NCBI GenBank assembly: GCA_019752295.1
Contig: JAIEMK010000018.1
Location: forward strand, 1-63,073
Reading direction: 5' to 3'
DNA: 63,073 nucleotides
Origin: Chitinophagaceae bacterium
GTDB taxonomy: Bacteria > Bacteroidota > Bacteroidia > Chitinophagales > Chitinophagaceae
Shown here: positions 16,583-25,845 of the stretch, piece after piece
Numbering within the stretch: the first letter of the stretch is position 1
Layout: each line of letters starts with the position of its first letter
Made by a program: the position numbers and the translations under genes
The notes under the pieces: generated by a model
Databases searched by the model: none
Told to the model about the DNA's origin: nothing
What the model saw: only the letters and a program-made list of their open reading frames with translations

Positions 16583-17098
16583 TTATTTGATAAAGAAAGC
16601 TTTTAATTCACTCGCGTCATCGGGTTTCATTTTACCTGATAGTACCAGGCGTAATTGCCTTCTTCTGAGTGAACCTTCAAATAGTTTTATTTCGGCTTCG
16701 GTTTCGGGTATTACAGGTGGTACCAACCTTGGTTTCCCATTTGGATCAAGTGCAACAAATGTAAAGAATGCTTCATTGCTTTCGTATTTGTATTGGTGCA
16801 AAAGGTCTTCACCCCAAACCTTCAAATGAATTTCCATTGAAGTATTAAATGCCCTGCAAACCTGTGCTTCAATGTGCACTACGTTGCCCAATTTAATAGG
16901 ATTTTTAAAGCTGATATTATCAACCGAAGCTGTCATGCTTGGGGTATTGCAATGTTTTCCCGCCGCAATTCCTGCGGCAATATCCATCCAATACATCAGT
17001 CTTCCCCCCATCAGATTGCCAAAAGTATTGGTATCGTTTGGCAGAACCAGTTCGTTCATAATGGTATGACTTTCTACAGCTTTCTTTCCTTCCGTCAT
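16583..17098 (-). CDS. Acyl-CoA thioesterase (hotdog fold, YciA/BFIT-like)
   Basis: 171 residues from the ATG at 17098; a longer frame reaches 17143. The hotdog signature is LPNDTNTFGNLMGGRLMYWMD (about 19-39), with the catalytic Asp at its end and the helix continuing into IAAGIAA. SVDNISFKNPIKLGNVV forms the central strand. Such enzymes hydrolyse acyl-CoA to free fatty acid and CoA in the cytosol. It lies 48 bases downstream of a dipeptide epimerase gene on the same strand and may share its transcript. Confidence 0.9.
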   Translation of the reverse strand: MTEGKKAVESHTIMNELVLPNDTNTFGNLMGGRLMYWMDIAAGIAAGKHCNTPSMTASVDNISFKNPIKLGNVVHIEAQVCRAFNTSMEIHLKVWGEDLLHQYKYESNEAFFTFVALDPNGKPRLVPPVIPETEAEIKLFEGSLRRRQLRLVLSGKMKPDDASELKAFFIK

Positions 17099-17146
17099 GA
17101 TATACTTTTTTTGTAAAGATACATATGCACTAGTAAAATGCATTCT

Positions 17147-18244
17147 CTAAATAGTAGTCTGTTCCAGTGTTTTCAGAAATGAAGGATCTACATCTGCTCC
17201 AATTCCGGGAGCATCTGATAGTATCAACTCCATACCCTGATACTTTACACCACCAACAACAGGATCAGTTAAATGACCCAGCAAACAGGTATCGAGGTCG
17301 TAAAAACGAATATTTTGATTCGCCATTGCAAAATGAACTTTAGCAGTCAGCGCAACTCTGCTTTCGAGCATTCCACCCATCATACATGCAATACCATTGG
17401 CTTCTGCAATTTTATTGATCTTAATTGCTTCCAGTATTCCGCCACTCTTGGCAAATTTGATATTAATAAAAGTACATGCTCTGTTTCTGATCAATCTTTC
17501 TGCATCATGATGCGTAAATACACTCTCATCTGCCATAATAGGAATGGGTGATATCGACATCAATGCAGGTAATAATTCGTCATTCCATTTGCGCATTGGC
17601 TGTTCGCAAAATGCAATATCGTATTTGCCAAGACTGGTTAAAGCAATGATCGCGTCTTCGTACGACCATCCCTGATTCGCATCAATCCGAATTTGTGTGG
17701 AATAGCCAATGGCTTCCCTGATTTGTTTGATGCGTTCAATATCTTCCTTAGCGTTCTTGCCCAATTTTACTTTAATGATGTTCACGCCTTTATTATAAAA
17801 ATCAATTGCAGTTGCGGCCATTTTCTCGGGGCTATCAATTCCAATTGTTAGATCAGATTCAATCCGTTTTTTCTGGCCCCCTAAAAATTGATACAAAGGT
17901 TGATTTGCTGATTTTGCCGCAATATCAAAAAGTGCCAGATCAAAAGCACTTTTAGCAGTATAGTTGCCCGCAGTAAACAGGTCAAGCTCGTTCATGCGCG
18001 CTTCGATATCCAAAGGGTCTTTATGTTTCCAAATGCTTGCGAAATCTTTGGCCATTTCATAGCAGGTAGCCTGGGTTTCAGCCGCAATCATTGGAAATGC
18101 AGAGCACTCTCCAACTCCTGTAATACCTTGATCTGTCTGGATCCTAACCAAGAGATTTTGTGCCGAATGCATGGTGCCTGTAGCAATCGTAAAGGGCACC
18201 ATTGGGATACTGTATTTATAGATTTCGATCTCGGTAATTTGCAT
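17147..18244 (-). CDS. L-Ala-D/L-Glu-type dipeptide epimerase (enolase superfamily)
   Basis: 365 residues from the ATG at 18244. The muconate-lactonising-enzyme barrel carries the K-x-K motif KVK (158-160), metal ligands D188 (RIDAN), E214 (CEQP) and D239 (ADES), and the opposite general base K263 (NIKFAKSGG). These fit the dipeptide epimerases that interconvert L-Ala-D-Glu and L-Ala-L-Glu from murein peptides. Specificity for other dipeptides is possible. A NamZ muramidase at 30-31 kb suggests that this organism recycles cell wall. Confidence 0.88.
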   Translation of the reverse strand: MQITEIEIYKYSIPMVPFTIATGTMHSAQNLLVRIQTDQGITGVGECSAFPMIAAETQATCYEMAKDFASIWKHKDPLDIEARMNELDLFTAGNYTAKSAFDLALFDIAAKSANQPLYQFLGGQKKRIESDLTIGIDSPEKMAATAIDFYNKGVNIIKVKLGKNAKEDIERIKQIREAIGYSTQIRIDANQGWSYEDAIIALTSLGKYDIAFCEQPMRKWNDELLPALMSISPIPIMADESVFTHHDAERLIRNRACTFINIKFAKSGGILEAIKINKIAEANGIACMMGGMLESRVALTAKVHFAMANQNIRFYDLDTCLLGHLTDPVVGGVKYQGMELILSDAPGIGADVDPSFLKTLEQTTI

Positions 18245-18463
18245 ACGCGAATGTCTGTTTTTTTTCAAATACATCTATTGAATTCTGCAAAAAGTGTAAG
18301 AGTGGCAAATTCAAAACGATTAATGGCGATGAAATTCAAGTGCAACATCAACAATTTCGCATCTTATTCAGAACTGTTTAAAAGTTTATAAGCCCCATTT
18401 GTAAAAAACCTTTTTTACTTAGAGAATGTGTTCCGATATTCGTGCAACGAACGCCCGTTAGCA

Positions 18464-19651
18464 ATGAATATCTCCTTTGAAAATACCGAAAATGCCTTCG
18501 CATATAAGGCAACGAAAGACCTGAAAGGTGCCAGATTTCTTTTCAGGACAATGGGTTACCAACTTTTTGTACAGTTAGGTACCCGTTTAACCCCTTTTCT
18601 GATGAGAACGGGACTTCCTATAGACGGGATGATTCGAAAAACCATTTTTAAGCAATTTGTAGGTGGAGAAACGCTGGAAGAAACAGCACCAGTTTGTACC
18701 ACACTAGGCAAGTATCATGTACAGGTAATACTTGACTATGGTGTAGAGGGCAAGGAAGGAGAAGAAAATTTCGACTTTGCAACAGACCAGTTTATACGCG
18801 TTATTAATTATGCATCCACGCAGAAGAATATTCCGTTTATGAGTATTAAGGTTACCGGTCTGGCTAGAAACGGATTATTACAAACACTCAACGAAGCACC
18901 AAGACTTAGAAGTGGTGTACACGATCATGAGGAAGAAATTGCAGAATGGGATAGGGTGCGGGAAAGAATGTATATTATTTGTGAAGCCGCTGCAGAAAAA
19001 AATATCGGAGTATTAATTGATGCGGAAGAAAGTTGGATGCAGGATCCGGTTGATAGGCTTTCAATGGAAATGATGGAGATCTTTAACAAAGAAAAAGCTG
19101 TTGTTTATAATACTATTCAATTGTATCGTCACGACCGCCTTCATTTTCTGGACATATCGTATAAGATTGCAGTTCAACAGGGATTTATTCTGGGTATGAA
19201 ACTAGTTCGTGGTGCGTATATGGAAAAAGAAAGAGAGCGGGCTTATGATTTGGGTTATGAATCACCCATTCAGGAGAGTAAAGCAGAGTGCGACAGGGAT
19301 TATAATGCAGCTATTCGTTATTGTATCGATCATATCGATCGCATTGCCTGTATTGTAGCTTCACACAACGAACAAAGCAATTTGGTTGCTGCAAATTTGA
19401 TGGATGAGAAAGGAATTGCACACGATCATCCCCACGTTCATTTCTCTCAGTTATATGGTATGAGCGATAATATTAGTTTCAATCTTGCGAAAGAAGGATT
19501 GAGTGTAAGTAAATACCTGCCTTTTGGACCTATCAGGGATGTTATTCCTTATTTGATGCGCCGTGCTCAGGAAAATAGTAGTGTGAGTGGACAAACTGGA
19601 AGAGAATTGTCTTTGATCAAAAAAGAATTAGAAAGAAGAAAGGGAAAATAG
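18464..19651 (+). CDS. Proline dehydrogenase (PRODH, FAD-dependent)
   Basis: 395 residues from the ATG at 18464; an upstream GTG at 18428 is less likely. The barrel shows the PutA PRODH motifs IDAEESW, KLVRGAYMEKER, SHNEQS, QLYGMSDN and YLPFGP, and ends with PYLMRRAQENS. It oxidises proline to pyrroline-5-carboxylate, passing electrons through FAD to the quinone pool. There is no fused P5C dehydrogenase domain; in this phylum that enzyme is usually encoded separately. Monocistronic, ending in a strong terminator. Confidence 0.95.
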   Translation: MNISFENTENAFAYKATKDLKGARFLFRTMGYQLFVQLGTRLTPFLMRTGLPIDGMIRKTIFKQFVGGETLEETAPVCTTLGKYHVQVILDYGVEGKEGEENFDFATDQFIRVINYASTQKNIPFMSIKVTGLARNGLLQTLNEAPRLRSGVHDHEEEIAEWDRVRERMYIICEAAAEKNIGVLIDAEESWMQDPVDRLSMEMMEIFNKEKAVVYNTIQLYRHDRLHFLDISYKIAVQQGFILGMKLVRGAYMEKERERAYDLGYESPIQESKAECDRDYNAAIRYCIDHIDRIACIVASHNEQSNLVAANLMDEKGIAHDHPHVHFSQLYGMSDNISFNLAKEGLSVSKYLPFGPIRDVIPYLMRRAQENSSVSGQTGRELSLIKKELERRKGK

Positions 19652-19668
19652 TTGATCCTGATTAAAGG

Positions 19669-19709
19669 GAAAGACCCCGATCCCGAGTACTCGGGACGAG
19701 GTCTTTTGT
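19669..19709. terminator. Terminator after proline dehydrogenase
   Basis: AAAGACC and GGTCTTT close a long stem whose inner part TCCCGAGT/ACTCGGGA is perfect, followed by TTTTGTTTTT. It separates the PRODH gene from the convergent PAS-receiver gene at 19733. Confidence 0.85.
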
Positions 19710-19732
19710 TTTTGCTCGGGCCGGAAATCTGG

Positions 19733-21571
19733 TCAAGCTACTTGGAGCTTTTTAGAAGGTATAATATTCAGTGTTTTTAATTGTTCTACATTCATAGGCT
19801 TGGTCATATAATGTGTAATAAACTGATAAGATTTACTCAAATCAATATCCTCTTTTTCCAGTGAGGAAGTAAGTATTACTACAGGCCATGGTTGATGCAG
19901 TTTTTTGTATTCATCCAGAAAGTACCATCCTGATTTATGAGGGAAATTCAGATCAACAATAATTTTTCTTTTTGTTTCCGGATTGGCATTAATATGTGAG
20001 AGTGCATATTCAACATCATCAAATACTTTGATGTCTAAAGTTGGATAGATTGACTTAACTACGAGTTGATTCATCTGGTTTACCAGTTTGTCATCGTCGA
20101 TCAAAACTACTTCCTCAATATCCTGATTCAGAAAAGCATCCAGCGAAATGGTATTGGAAGTGGCGAAATTAATTTGATCGTTCAACTCATATATGGCGGT
20201 ATTCATTTTTTGAGTTGACTTTTCAATTTCGTCGAGTAATTTCGAATAGGTTTCAAGATCGGGATGCTGATATTTAATAGTTTGTGTTACCTGCATAATT
20301 TTTGAAAATTCATGCCGAATTTCGTGTGAGGCAATGAATGACATTTTCTTCAGCGAAATCATTTGCTTTGCAGTTTCTTTTTCAGATACTTTTTTGATTT
20401 GAATATCATTCAGAATAATAAAGAATCCAGAAAAAATATTGTTTTCATCAAATATGGGTTCCTTAATAAACTCAACCCATGTTTTTTGTCCGTTCTTTTT
20501 ATACAATAACATTTCTTTTCTCAGACTGCTAATATCACAAACACTGCTTTTGATATGACTGATATCGTTGTTATTTGTTTCTTCTCCACAGAACAATTGA
20601 AAGTCCTGCCTGCCAACAGCTTCTGTTGAAGTGTATCCCATTGTATTGGTTACTGCCTCGTTCACCCAGGTAATTTGGTTAATGGTATTGGCGATCATAA
20701 TACATTGACTCGATGCATTTATAATTTTTTTGAATTTGCTATATTCTTTATTTAACACACTAATTAATTCACTTTGCTTTTTCATAGAAGCTGCCGCTTC
20801 GTGTATCACTGTTATGTCTGTTCCGTACAGGATATAACCATCAAACTCTTCATTCTTGCTAATTTTTGGAATAGCTTTTAGTTGCAACCAAATTTTATGT
20901 CCTCTGCAATGAAACACACTTACTTCAAGTGAAAACTCTTTTTCTTCAGATAATTTTTTTTCTAGCAAATCGAAAGTTTCAGGGAACTCAGTTTTTTTAA
21001 ACCTATTCAAATATGCTTTACCAAATTCCTTTGAGGGGCTGGTATTGAAATTTTCAAAAATAACTTCATTGGCATATACGCAATTCTGCTCTCTGTCGAG
21101 CACCCAAATCATATTCTGATTTTGCTCTACGATTGCTTTTAATTCCTGATAAGGAATTGTATTATTGCTTGTGTTTGTTGTGGCTTCTTTTGTAATTTGT
21201 TTAGATGTTTCCTGACCGATCAATAAAAAGCCTACCTGATCAAAAGCCGCATTGCTAATAGCCGATACCACAAATTGTAAACCCTGCGCAAAGTTGATGC
21301 CTGCAAAAGATCGCAGACTGAAGCTAACAGACTGTGAAATATCTTCCATACACTCGCGAGTAGCTCTTGTGTAAGCAATTTTATCCTGCTCCGATAAAAA
21401 GCTTGTCAGTTTTATTTCGCTGTTATATAAACAGTCTTGCAACTGAAGTTGCTCAAGGGATTTGTTATTACAGAAACTGATATTTCCGTTTACATCAGTG
21501 CAAATAATGTACTGCAGATTAGCCTGAATTAAAATTGATAATGTGCTGTCCAAGCTGTAGGGGTAATTCAT
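19733..21571 (-). CDS. Multi-PAS protein with a HisKA-like helix and receiver domain but no ATPase domain
   Basis: 612 residues. Three PAS-like modules fill about 1-400; IWVLDREQNCVYANEVIF, GYILYGTDI and GYTSTEAVGR are typical pieces. A dimerisation-type H-box SHEIRHE follows with H416, then about 70 residues that are too short for an HATPase_c domain and contain no N, G1 or G2 box. The C-terminal receiver (about 487-600) is complete: acidic D492-D494, phosphoacceptor D540 (IVDLNFP), T568 (LTSS) and K591 (TKP). It may act as a phosphorelay or phosphate-sink element fed by another kinase. There is no frameshift; the frame is continuous. A LuxR-type regulator is encoded 300 bases upstream on the same strand. 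Confidence 0.85.
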   Translation of the reverse strand: MNYPYSLDSTLSILIQANLQYIICTDVNGNISFCNNKSLEQLQLQDCLYNSEIKLTSFLSEQDKIAYTRATRECMEDISQSVSFSLRSFAGINFAQGLQFVVSAISNAAFDQVGFLLIGQETSKQITKEATTNTSNNTIPYQELKAIVEQNQNMIWVLDREQNCVYANEVIFENFNTSPSKEFGKAYLNRFKKTEFPETFDLLEKKLSEEKEFSLEVSVFHCRGHKIWLQLKAIPKISKNEEFDGYILYGTDITVIHEAAASMKKQSELISVLNKEYSKFKKIINASSQCIMIANTINQITWVNEAVTNTMGYTSTEAVGRQDFQLFCGEETNNNDISHIKSSVCDISSLRKEMLLYKKNGQKTWVEFIKEPIFDENNIFSGFFIILNDIQIKKVSEKETAKQMISLKKMSFIASHEIRHEFSKIMQVTQTIKYQHPDLETYSKLLDEIEKSTQKMNTAIYELNDQINFATSNTISLDAFLNQDIEEVVLIDDDKLVNQMNQLVVKSIYPTLDIKVFDDVEYALSHINANPETKRKIIVDLNFPHKSGWYFLDEYKKLHQPWPVVILTSSLEKEDIDLSKSYQFITHYMTKPMNVEQLKTLNIIPSKKLQVA

Positions 21572-21783
21572 ACAAACGACTTTTATTGTCTAGCACAAGA
21601 TCCGAGTTGATACGGCGTTCAACGGTAGTATTAGCTATAATTAAATAGCAGAACTTTGCTATATAATTGTAGTTGTTTTACTACTTTTTGGAATCTGCTG
21701 TCTTAGATTCAATCTGGACAGTTATTTTATTCTGAAGAAGTCTATATGGGAATCGCCCGTCTGGATAAGCATTATTCATATTG

Positions 21784-21812
21784 AAAAGCCCGCAGACAAT
21801 AACTGTTGCGGG
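21784..21812 (-). terminator. Terminator of the LuxR-type regulator
   Basis: GCCCGCA and TGCGGGC (with one mismatch nearby) pair around ACAATAACTG-like loop sequence, followed on the minus strand by TTTT. It lies about 60 bases past the regulator stop codon. The stretch from here to 21572, upstream of the PAS-receiver gene, shows nothing else I can identify. Confidence 0.65.
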
Positions 21813-21870
21813 CAAAAAAATGTTTCTGTTTAAGTATAGTTGTACGCTTATTACATGGGTGCCGGAAGTC

Positions 21871-22497
21871 CTATATCAGATTGTGTTTCATCGCATATTT
21901 AACAAGATCGGCATTATTATGGATGTTCAGCTTTTCCATAATGCGTGTGCGATACGTACTGATGGTATTAACACTAAGCGACAGGATTTCTCCGATTTTT
22001 GAAATACTCTGTCCTTGAGCAATGAGTTTTAAAACCTCGAACTCCCGATCCGAGAGGATCTCGTGTGGCGCTTTGTCGATATTCTGTTCAATCGATTCTG
22101 CAAGCACTTCCGCCACTTGCGCGGTAATATATTTTCGACCTCCCAAAATTTTCTCTACCGCATTCACCAGCTCAAAGGGAGCACTCTCTTTGGTGAGATA
22201 ACCCGATGCTCCTGCTTTGATGGCCCTAACTGCATATTGTTCGGGCGCATGCATGCTTAACATTAAAACCGGAATAGTTGGGGCGTATTCTTTAATTTGT
22301 TTGAGTACTTCGATACCAGATTGTCCTGGCATGGTAATATCTGAAATAATAATATCCCATTTTTCGTGCAAGGCTTTTTTGAGAAGATCTGCTCCGTCGC
22401 AAACATCGTGGATCTCGCAAAATGGAAAAGCTTCCAGAAGAATTCGTTTTAAACCCTCTCTAACAATTGTGTGATCATCGGCAATTAAAACCTTCAT
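21871..22497 (-). CDS. NarL/FixJ-type response regulator (REC-LuxR HTH)
   Basis: 208 residues. The receiver has D7/D8, phosphoacceptor D53 (ISDITMPG), S81 and K103 (LTKE). A LuxR-type helix-turn-helix follows at about 144-195 (LSDREFEVLKLIAQGQS, LSVNTISTYRTRIMEKL). It is a cytosolic DNA-binding regulator controlled by phosphorylation. No cognate histidine kinase is adjacent. The neighbouring PAS-receiver protein lacks an ATPase domain and could not phosphorylate it directly in the usual way. Confidence 0.95.
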   Translation of the reverse strand: MKVLIADDHTIVREGLKRILLEAFPFCEIHDVCDGADLLKKALHEKWDIIISDITMPGQSGIEVLKQIKEYAPTIPVLMLSMHAPEQYAVRAIKAGASGYLTKESAPFELVNAVEKILGGRKYITAQVAEVLAESIEQNIDKAPHEILSDREFEVLKLIAQGQSISKIGEILSLSVNTISTYRTRIMEKLNIHNNADLVKYAMKHNLI

Positions 22498-22762
22498 GCT
22501 AATAATTTTATGCTGTTTTGAAACAGATGCTTGTCTAAATTAACGCTTTTAGAGCAGCCATTGTCTCAAACCTGTAGTAGTTTATAATGCTGTTTTGTCA
22601 GATTGTATACAACAATCTTTTAATGCTTAAAGTTAAGACTTTCCAGCTTATCAAGTTTTATTTCCAATAAACAGTATTCGCCGCAAGCAGCTTTAATTAA
22701 CAGAAAATCCCCATCCGGTCTGAGATGCCCTTGCTTAAGAGTAGATATACTAACTTGCGCTT

Positions 22763-23557
22763 ATGCAACAATACCTGCAATTACTACAACATATTATAGA
22801 CGAGGGGGCTGTAAAAACCGACCGTACAGGAACGGGTACCAAAAGTTGTTTTGGATATCAGATGCGCTTTGACCTGCAAAAAGGATTCCCGATGGTAACA
22901 ACCAAAAAGCTGCATTTAAAAAGTATTGTCTACGAATTACTTTGGTTTTTGATGGGCGATACCAACGTGAAATACCTGAACGAAAATAAAGTAAGCATCT
23001 GGGATGAATGGGCCGATGAGAATGGAGAACTGGGGCCAGTATATGGTAAACAATGGAGGAAATGGGAGGGCGCCGATGGAACTGTGATAGATCAAATATC
23101 AGAAGTAGTAAAACAAATTAAAAATACACCCGATAGCCGGCGAATGATTGTGAGTGCGTGGAATGTGGCAGAACTTCCAAAGATGGCTTTACTGCCCTGT
23201 CATAGTTTATTCCAGTTTTATGTGGCGGAGGGTAAACTGAGTTGCCAGTTGTACCAACGCAGTGCTGACTCGTTTTTAGGAGTGCCCTTTAATATTGCTT
23301 CTTATGCTTTATTAACGATGATGATGGCACAGGTATGCGATTTGGAACCTGGCGATTTTGTGCACAGTTTTGGTGATGTTCATTTGTATAATAATCATCT
23401 GGAACAGGCTGCATTGCAACTAACCCGTGAACCATTTCCATTACCAACTATGAGGATCAATCCGGAAGTGAAAAACATTTTTGCGTTTAAATTCGAAGAT
23501 TTTAGTTTAGAAAATTATCAGCATCATCCACCCATTAAAGCGCCGGTTGCAGTGTAA
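22763..23557 (+). CDS. thyA: Thymidylate synthase
   Basis: 264 residues, the standard short ThyA length. The catalytic Cys146 lies in [12 protein letters not shown], the phosphate-binding Arg pair in [11 protein letters not shown] (124-134), and the folate and dUMP contacts in [12 protein letters not shown] and DVHLYNNH. It methylates dUMP to dTMP using methylene-tetrahydrofolate. The dihydrofolate produced is recycled by the folA product encoded 32 bases downstream. Confidence 0.98.
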   Translation: MQQYLQLLQHIIDEGAVKTDRTGTGTKSCFGYQMRFDLQKGFPMVTTKKLHLKSIVYELLWFLMGDTNVKYLNENKVSIWDEWADENGELGPVYGKQWRKWEGADGTVIDQISEVVKQIKNTPDSRRMIVSAWNVAELPKMALLPCHSLFQFYVAEGKLSCQLYQRSADSFLGVPFNIASYALLTMMMAQVCDLEPGDFVHSFGDVHLYNNHLEQAALQLTREPFPLPTMRINPEVKNIFAFKFEDFSLENYQHHPPIKAPVAV

Positions 23558-23589
23558 TTAAATTCTGAAATACGTCTTAATCAAAATAG

Positions 23590-24105
23590 ATGATTGTTAA
23601 ATTAGTAGTAGCGGCTTCAAAAAATAATGCCATTGGTAAGAATAACCAATTGCTATGGCATTTACCAAAAGATATGCGCTTCTTCAAAAATACTACTTGG
23701 GCCATGCCAGTGATTATGGGTAGAAAAACTTTTGAATCGCTCTCGGGTAAAGCTTTAAACGGAAGATTGAATATTGTGTTGACCAGACAAGAAAATTGGA
23801 CTGCTGAAAACGTTGTTGCCGTTAAAAGTTTAGACGAAGCCTATGCATTTGCAAAATCGGCTGACTATAAAGAGGTATATGTGATAGGGGGTGCTGAAAT
23901 ATATTCGCAGGCATTGCCAAAAGCCGATTTTGTTTATTTGACAAGGGTTGATGCTGAAATTGAAGGGGATAGTTTTTTCCCAGCACTGGGCGCTGAATGG
24001 AAATTGTTATCAGAAGAAATTTTTGCTGCAGATTCCAAACATGCATACCCTTTCAGCTTTCAGATCTGGAAACAAAACAAATTATGTATTCAGCCTTCGC
24101 ATTAG
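23590..24105 (+). CDS. folA: Dihydrofolate reductase
   Basis: 171 residues. Recognised by VVAASKNNAIGKNNQLLWHLPKDM (Trp and Asp of the active site), MGRKTFES and VIGGAEIYSQAL (NADPH binding). It reduces dihydrofolate to tetrahydrofolate. It follows thyA in the common thyA-folA arrangement. Its last 22 bases overlap the start of the next gene, a methyltransferase-like protein, so all three are likely co-transcribed. Confidence 0.97.
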   Translation: MIVKLVVAASKNNAIGKNNQLLWHLPKDMRFFKNTTWAMPVIMGRKTFESLSGKALNGRLNIVLTRQENWTAENVVAVKSLDEAYAFAKSADYKEVYVIGGAEIYSQALPKADFVYLTRVDAEIEGDSFFPALGAEWKLLSEEIFAADSKHAYPFSFQIWKQNKLCIQPSH

Positions 24106-24881
24106 CAAATAAATACCTGCTGTATTATTTGAGGTCTTCGAATGGAAGGGGGCACGGTATTCATTCTCCATTTGTATACGATTTTGTGAGAAATGTACTG
24201 ATGGATAAAAGAACCTTTTACGATTTTGATGCCATCGAACAATGCGCCGCAGAGATGTTGACTGATCAAAGGCTGATACAAGTAGCTGATTTAGGATCCG
24301 GTATGCATATGGAGAAAACCAGCCTGCACCGTGTTGCAGACCTCGCAAAATTGTTGTTCAGGCCCAAAAAATATAACCAGCTTATATTCAGAATTGTTAA
24401 CTACTATGGAGCGCAACACTTACTCGAAATAGGAACTTCTTTGGGTATCAGAACGGCATATATGGCATCGGCAAATCGCAACGCAAGCATATTTTCGTTG
24501 GAAAGAGCAGAAGAACTTGCAAAAATTGCCAGCAAAAATTTTAATTCCTTGCAGTTGAGTCATATCGAAATTGTTCAGGGAAATTTTGATGAAATTTTGA
24601 GTAATGTAATTTTAAAAATGAAACAGATTGACTTGGTTTTTGTGAATGGAAATCATAGAAGAGAACCCACTTTAAGATATTTTGAACAGTTGTTGCCAGC
24701 CATTCATGAAGGCTCTATTATGATATTCGATGATATACACCAGTCGGAGGAAATGGAATTGGCTTGGATCGAAATTCAAAAGCATCCCGATGCTACACTA
24801 ACAATTGATTTATTCTTTATTGGACTTGTTTTTTTTAGAAAAGAGCAAAAGTGCAAGCAACATTTCAGTATTAGGTATTAA
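24084..24881 (+). CDS. SAM-dependent methyltransferase-like protein
   Basis: 265 residues from the ATG at 24084, overlapping folA by 22 bases. The N-terminal helix region contains RGHGIHSPFVYDFV, a feature of a Bacteroidota-specific class I methyltransferase group. Motif I is LLEIGTSLGIRTAYMA, followed by SLERAEELAK, and the motif IV region is IDLVFVNGNHRREP, with a dipositive IFDDIH like O-methyltransferases. The substrate is unknown. The linkage to thyA-folA looks positional. Confidence 0.75.
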   Translation: MYSAFALANKYLLYYLRSSNGRGHGIHSPFVYDFVRNVLMDKRTFYDFDAIEQCAAEMLTDQRLIQVADLGSGMHMEKTSLHRVADLAKLLFRPKKYNQLIFRIVNYYGAQHLLEIGTSLGIRTAYMASANRNASIFSLERAEELAKIASKNFNSLQLSHIEIVQGNFDEILSNVILKMKQIDLVFVNGNHRREPTLRYFEQLLPAIHEGSIMIFDDIHQSEEMELAWIEIQKHPDATLTIDLFFIGLVFFRKEQKCKQHFSIRY

Positions 24882-24910
24882 CTAAATCGTATCTGTATTT
24901 CCTTTAAAGT

Positions 24911-25018
24911 GGATGCAATTCAAATTTTGCGGGTTAAAGCTTCTAATAGAAAATGCTTCTTTTGGATACATTAACCCCAGACTTCAGTCTGGGGATGACA
25001 GGCTCTGTCTGGATTTTG
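24911..25018 (+). repeat. Left inverted repeat of the toxin-antitoxin element
   Basis: It matches the reverse complement of 25811-25908 in several blocks: GGATGCAATTCAAATTTT, GCGGGTT, TTCTTTTGGATACATTAACC, then a hairpin and CAGG-TCTGTCTG-ATTTTG. The hairpin at 24975-24994 is CCCCAGACT/AGTCTGGGG with a TC turn. A 21-base stretch after GCGGGTT is not shared and accounts for the length difference. Confidence 0.85.
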
Positions 25019-25056
25019 GGCTTTAGCCCTCACGCTTTTTTGATTCCTGTCTTGGT

Positions 25057-25188
25057 CTATTCTTTCAGCCATATTTCAAACTCATGCAACTTTTCTTTTA
25101 CCACTTCTGTAAAAAGATTTTGTGTTTTGCAAAGCGGGTTATTTGCTTCTGTAAGTGTCGAAAATTTCTGGTGTATAATAAAAATAGG
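25057..25188 (-). pseudogene. C-terminal fragment of an unidentified protein
   Basis: The minus strand is open for 43 codons before a TAG at 25057-25059. The reading includes KFSTLTEANNPLCKTQNLF and ends VVKEKLHEFEIWLKE, a composition typical of real protein. There is no start codon, and an in-frame stop (TAA, 25189-25191) lies immediately upstream. It looks like the remnant tail of a lost gene inside the element. I do not recognise the family. Confidence 0.45.
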
Positions 25189-25243
25189 TTATATTGTTTC
25201 TGTCCGGAATAAAAATATTAAATTGCATAAGAAATAAAGTGCT

Positions 25244-25441
25244 ATGCAAACATTAATTGTAGAAATTGAATCTTCGGCTAAGGCAAAAGAATTAACATCC
25301 ATACTTTCGTCAATGAGCTTCGTTAAAAAAGTATCAACTGTTAACAAGCGTAAATTAATGATAGCTGCTTTAAAAGAAAGCGAAGCCATAAAATCGGCAA
25401 TTGTTAAGAACAAAAATAAAGCTATTGCCAGATACTTGTAA
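25244..25441 (+). CDS. Putative antitoxin of a type II toxin-antitoxin pair
   Basis: A 65-residue protein, Lys/Ser/Ala-rich, beginning MQTLIVEIESSAKAKELTSI. A strand-helix-helix pattern is likely, with a basic C-terminal half (AIVKNKNKAIARYL). Its stop codon overlaps the ATG of the PemK/MazF-like toxin by one base (25441), the usual translational coupling of antitoxin and toxin. The role is inferred from size, position and coupling; it is not a recognisable MazE or Phd sequence. Confidence 0.7.
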   Translation: MQTLIVEIESSAKAKELTSILSSMSFVKKVSTVNKRKLMIAALKESEAIKSAIVKNKNKAIARYL

Positions 25442-25845
25442 TGAAAGTTAATCAACGCGATATAATTGAAGTGAATTTTCAGTTGCCTGATGGTAAGTTT
25501 AAAATTCATCCCGCATTGGTTGTTTCTAACGAAAATGTATTAGAAGCAGAAGACATTTTTTATGCTGTTATGATTTCCTCAAAAGCGTATCACGATGAAT
25601 TTACTTTTGCACTAACAAATGCAATGCTGACAAAACCACTCCCTAAAACATCTTTTGTAAAATGTCAGTTGCTGCAATCGTATTCAACTAACGAAGTGAT
25701 TTCAAAAATTTCTTCAATTAAACCTCAATATTTCGGACAAATAAAACAAATAATTTCGATACAGTTTTTTGATGCATTTAGCTCATATGCAAAGAAATTA
25801 TATGACATCGCAAAATTCAGACAGAACCTGCCTTCCCTAGGCTGA
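25441..25845 (+). CDS. MazF/PemK-like toxin
   Basis: 134 residues. The PemK-like barrel signature is present near the start: QRDIIEVNFQLPDG (residues 4-17, in place of GDIvlvdf), then KIHPALVVSN and FYAVMISSK. Proteins of this fold are usually sequence-specific mRNA endonucleases that arrest growth. The catalytic pair cannot be assigned with certainty. The last codons (from about 25811) lie in the right inverted repeat, and the stop codon falls inside its palindrome, so gene and repeat have evolved together. Confidence 0.75.
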   Translation: MKVNQRDIIEVNFQLPDGKFKIHPALVVSNENVLEAEDIFYAVMISSKAYHDEFTFALTNAMLTKPLPKTSFVKCQLLQSYSTNEVISKISSIKPQYFGQIKQIISIQFFDAFSSYAKKLYDIAKFRQNLPSLG

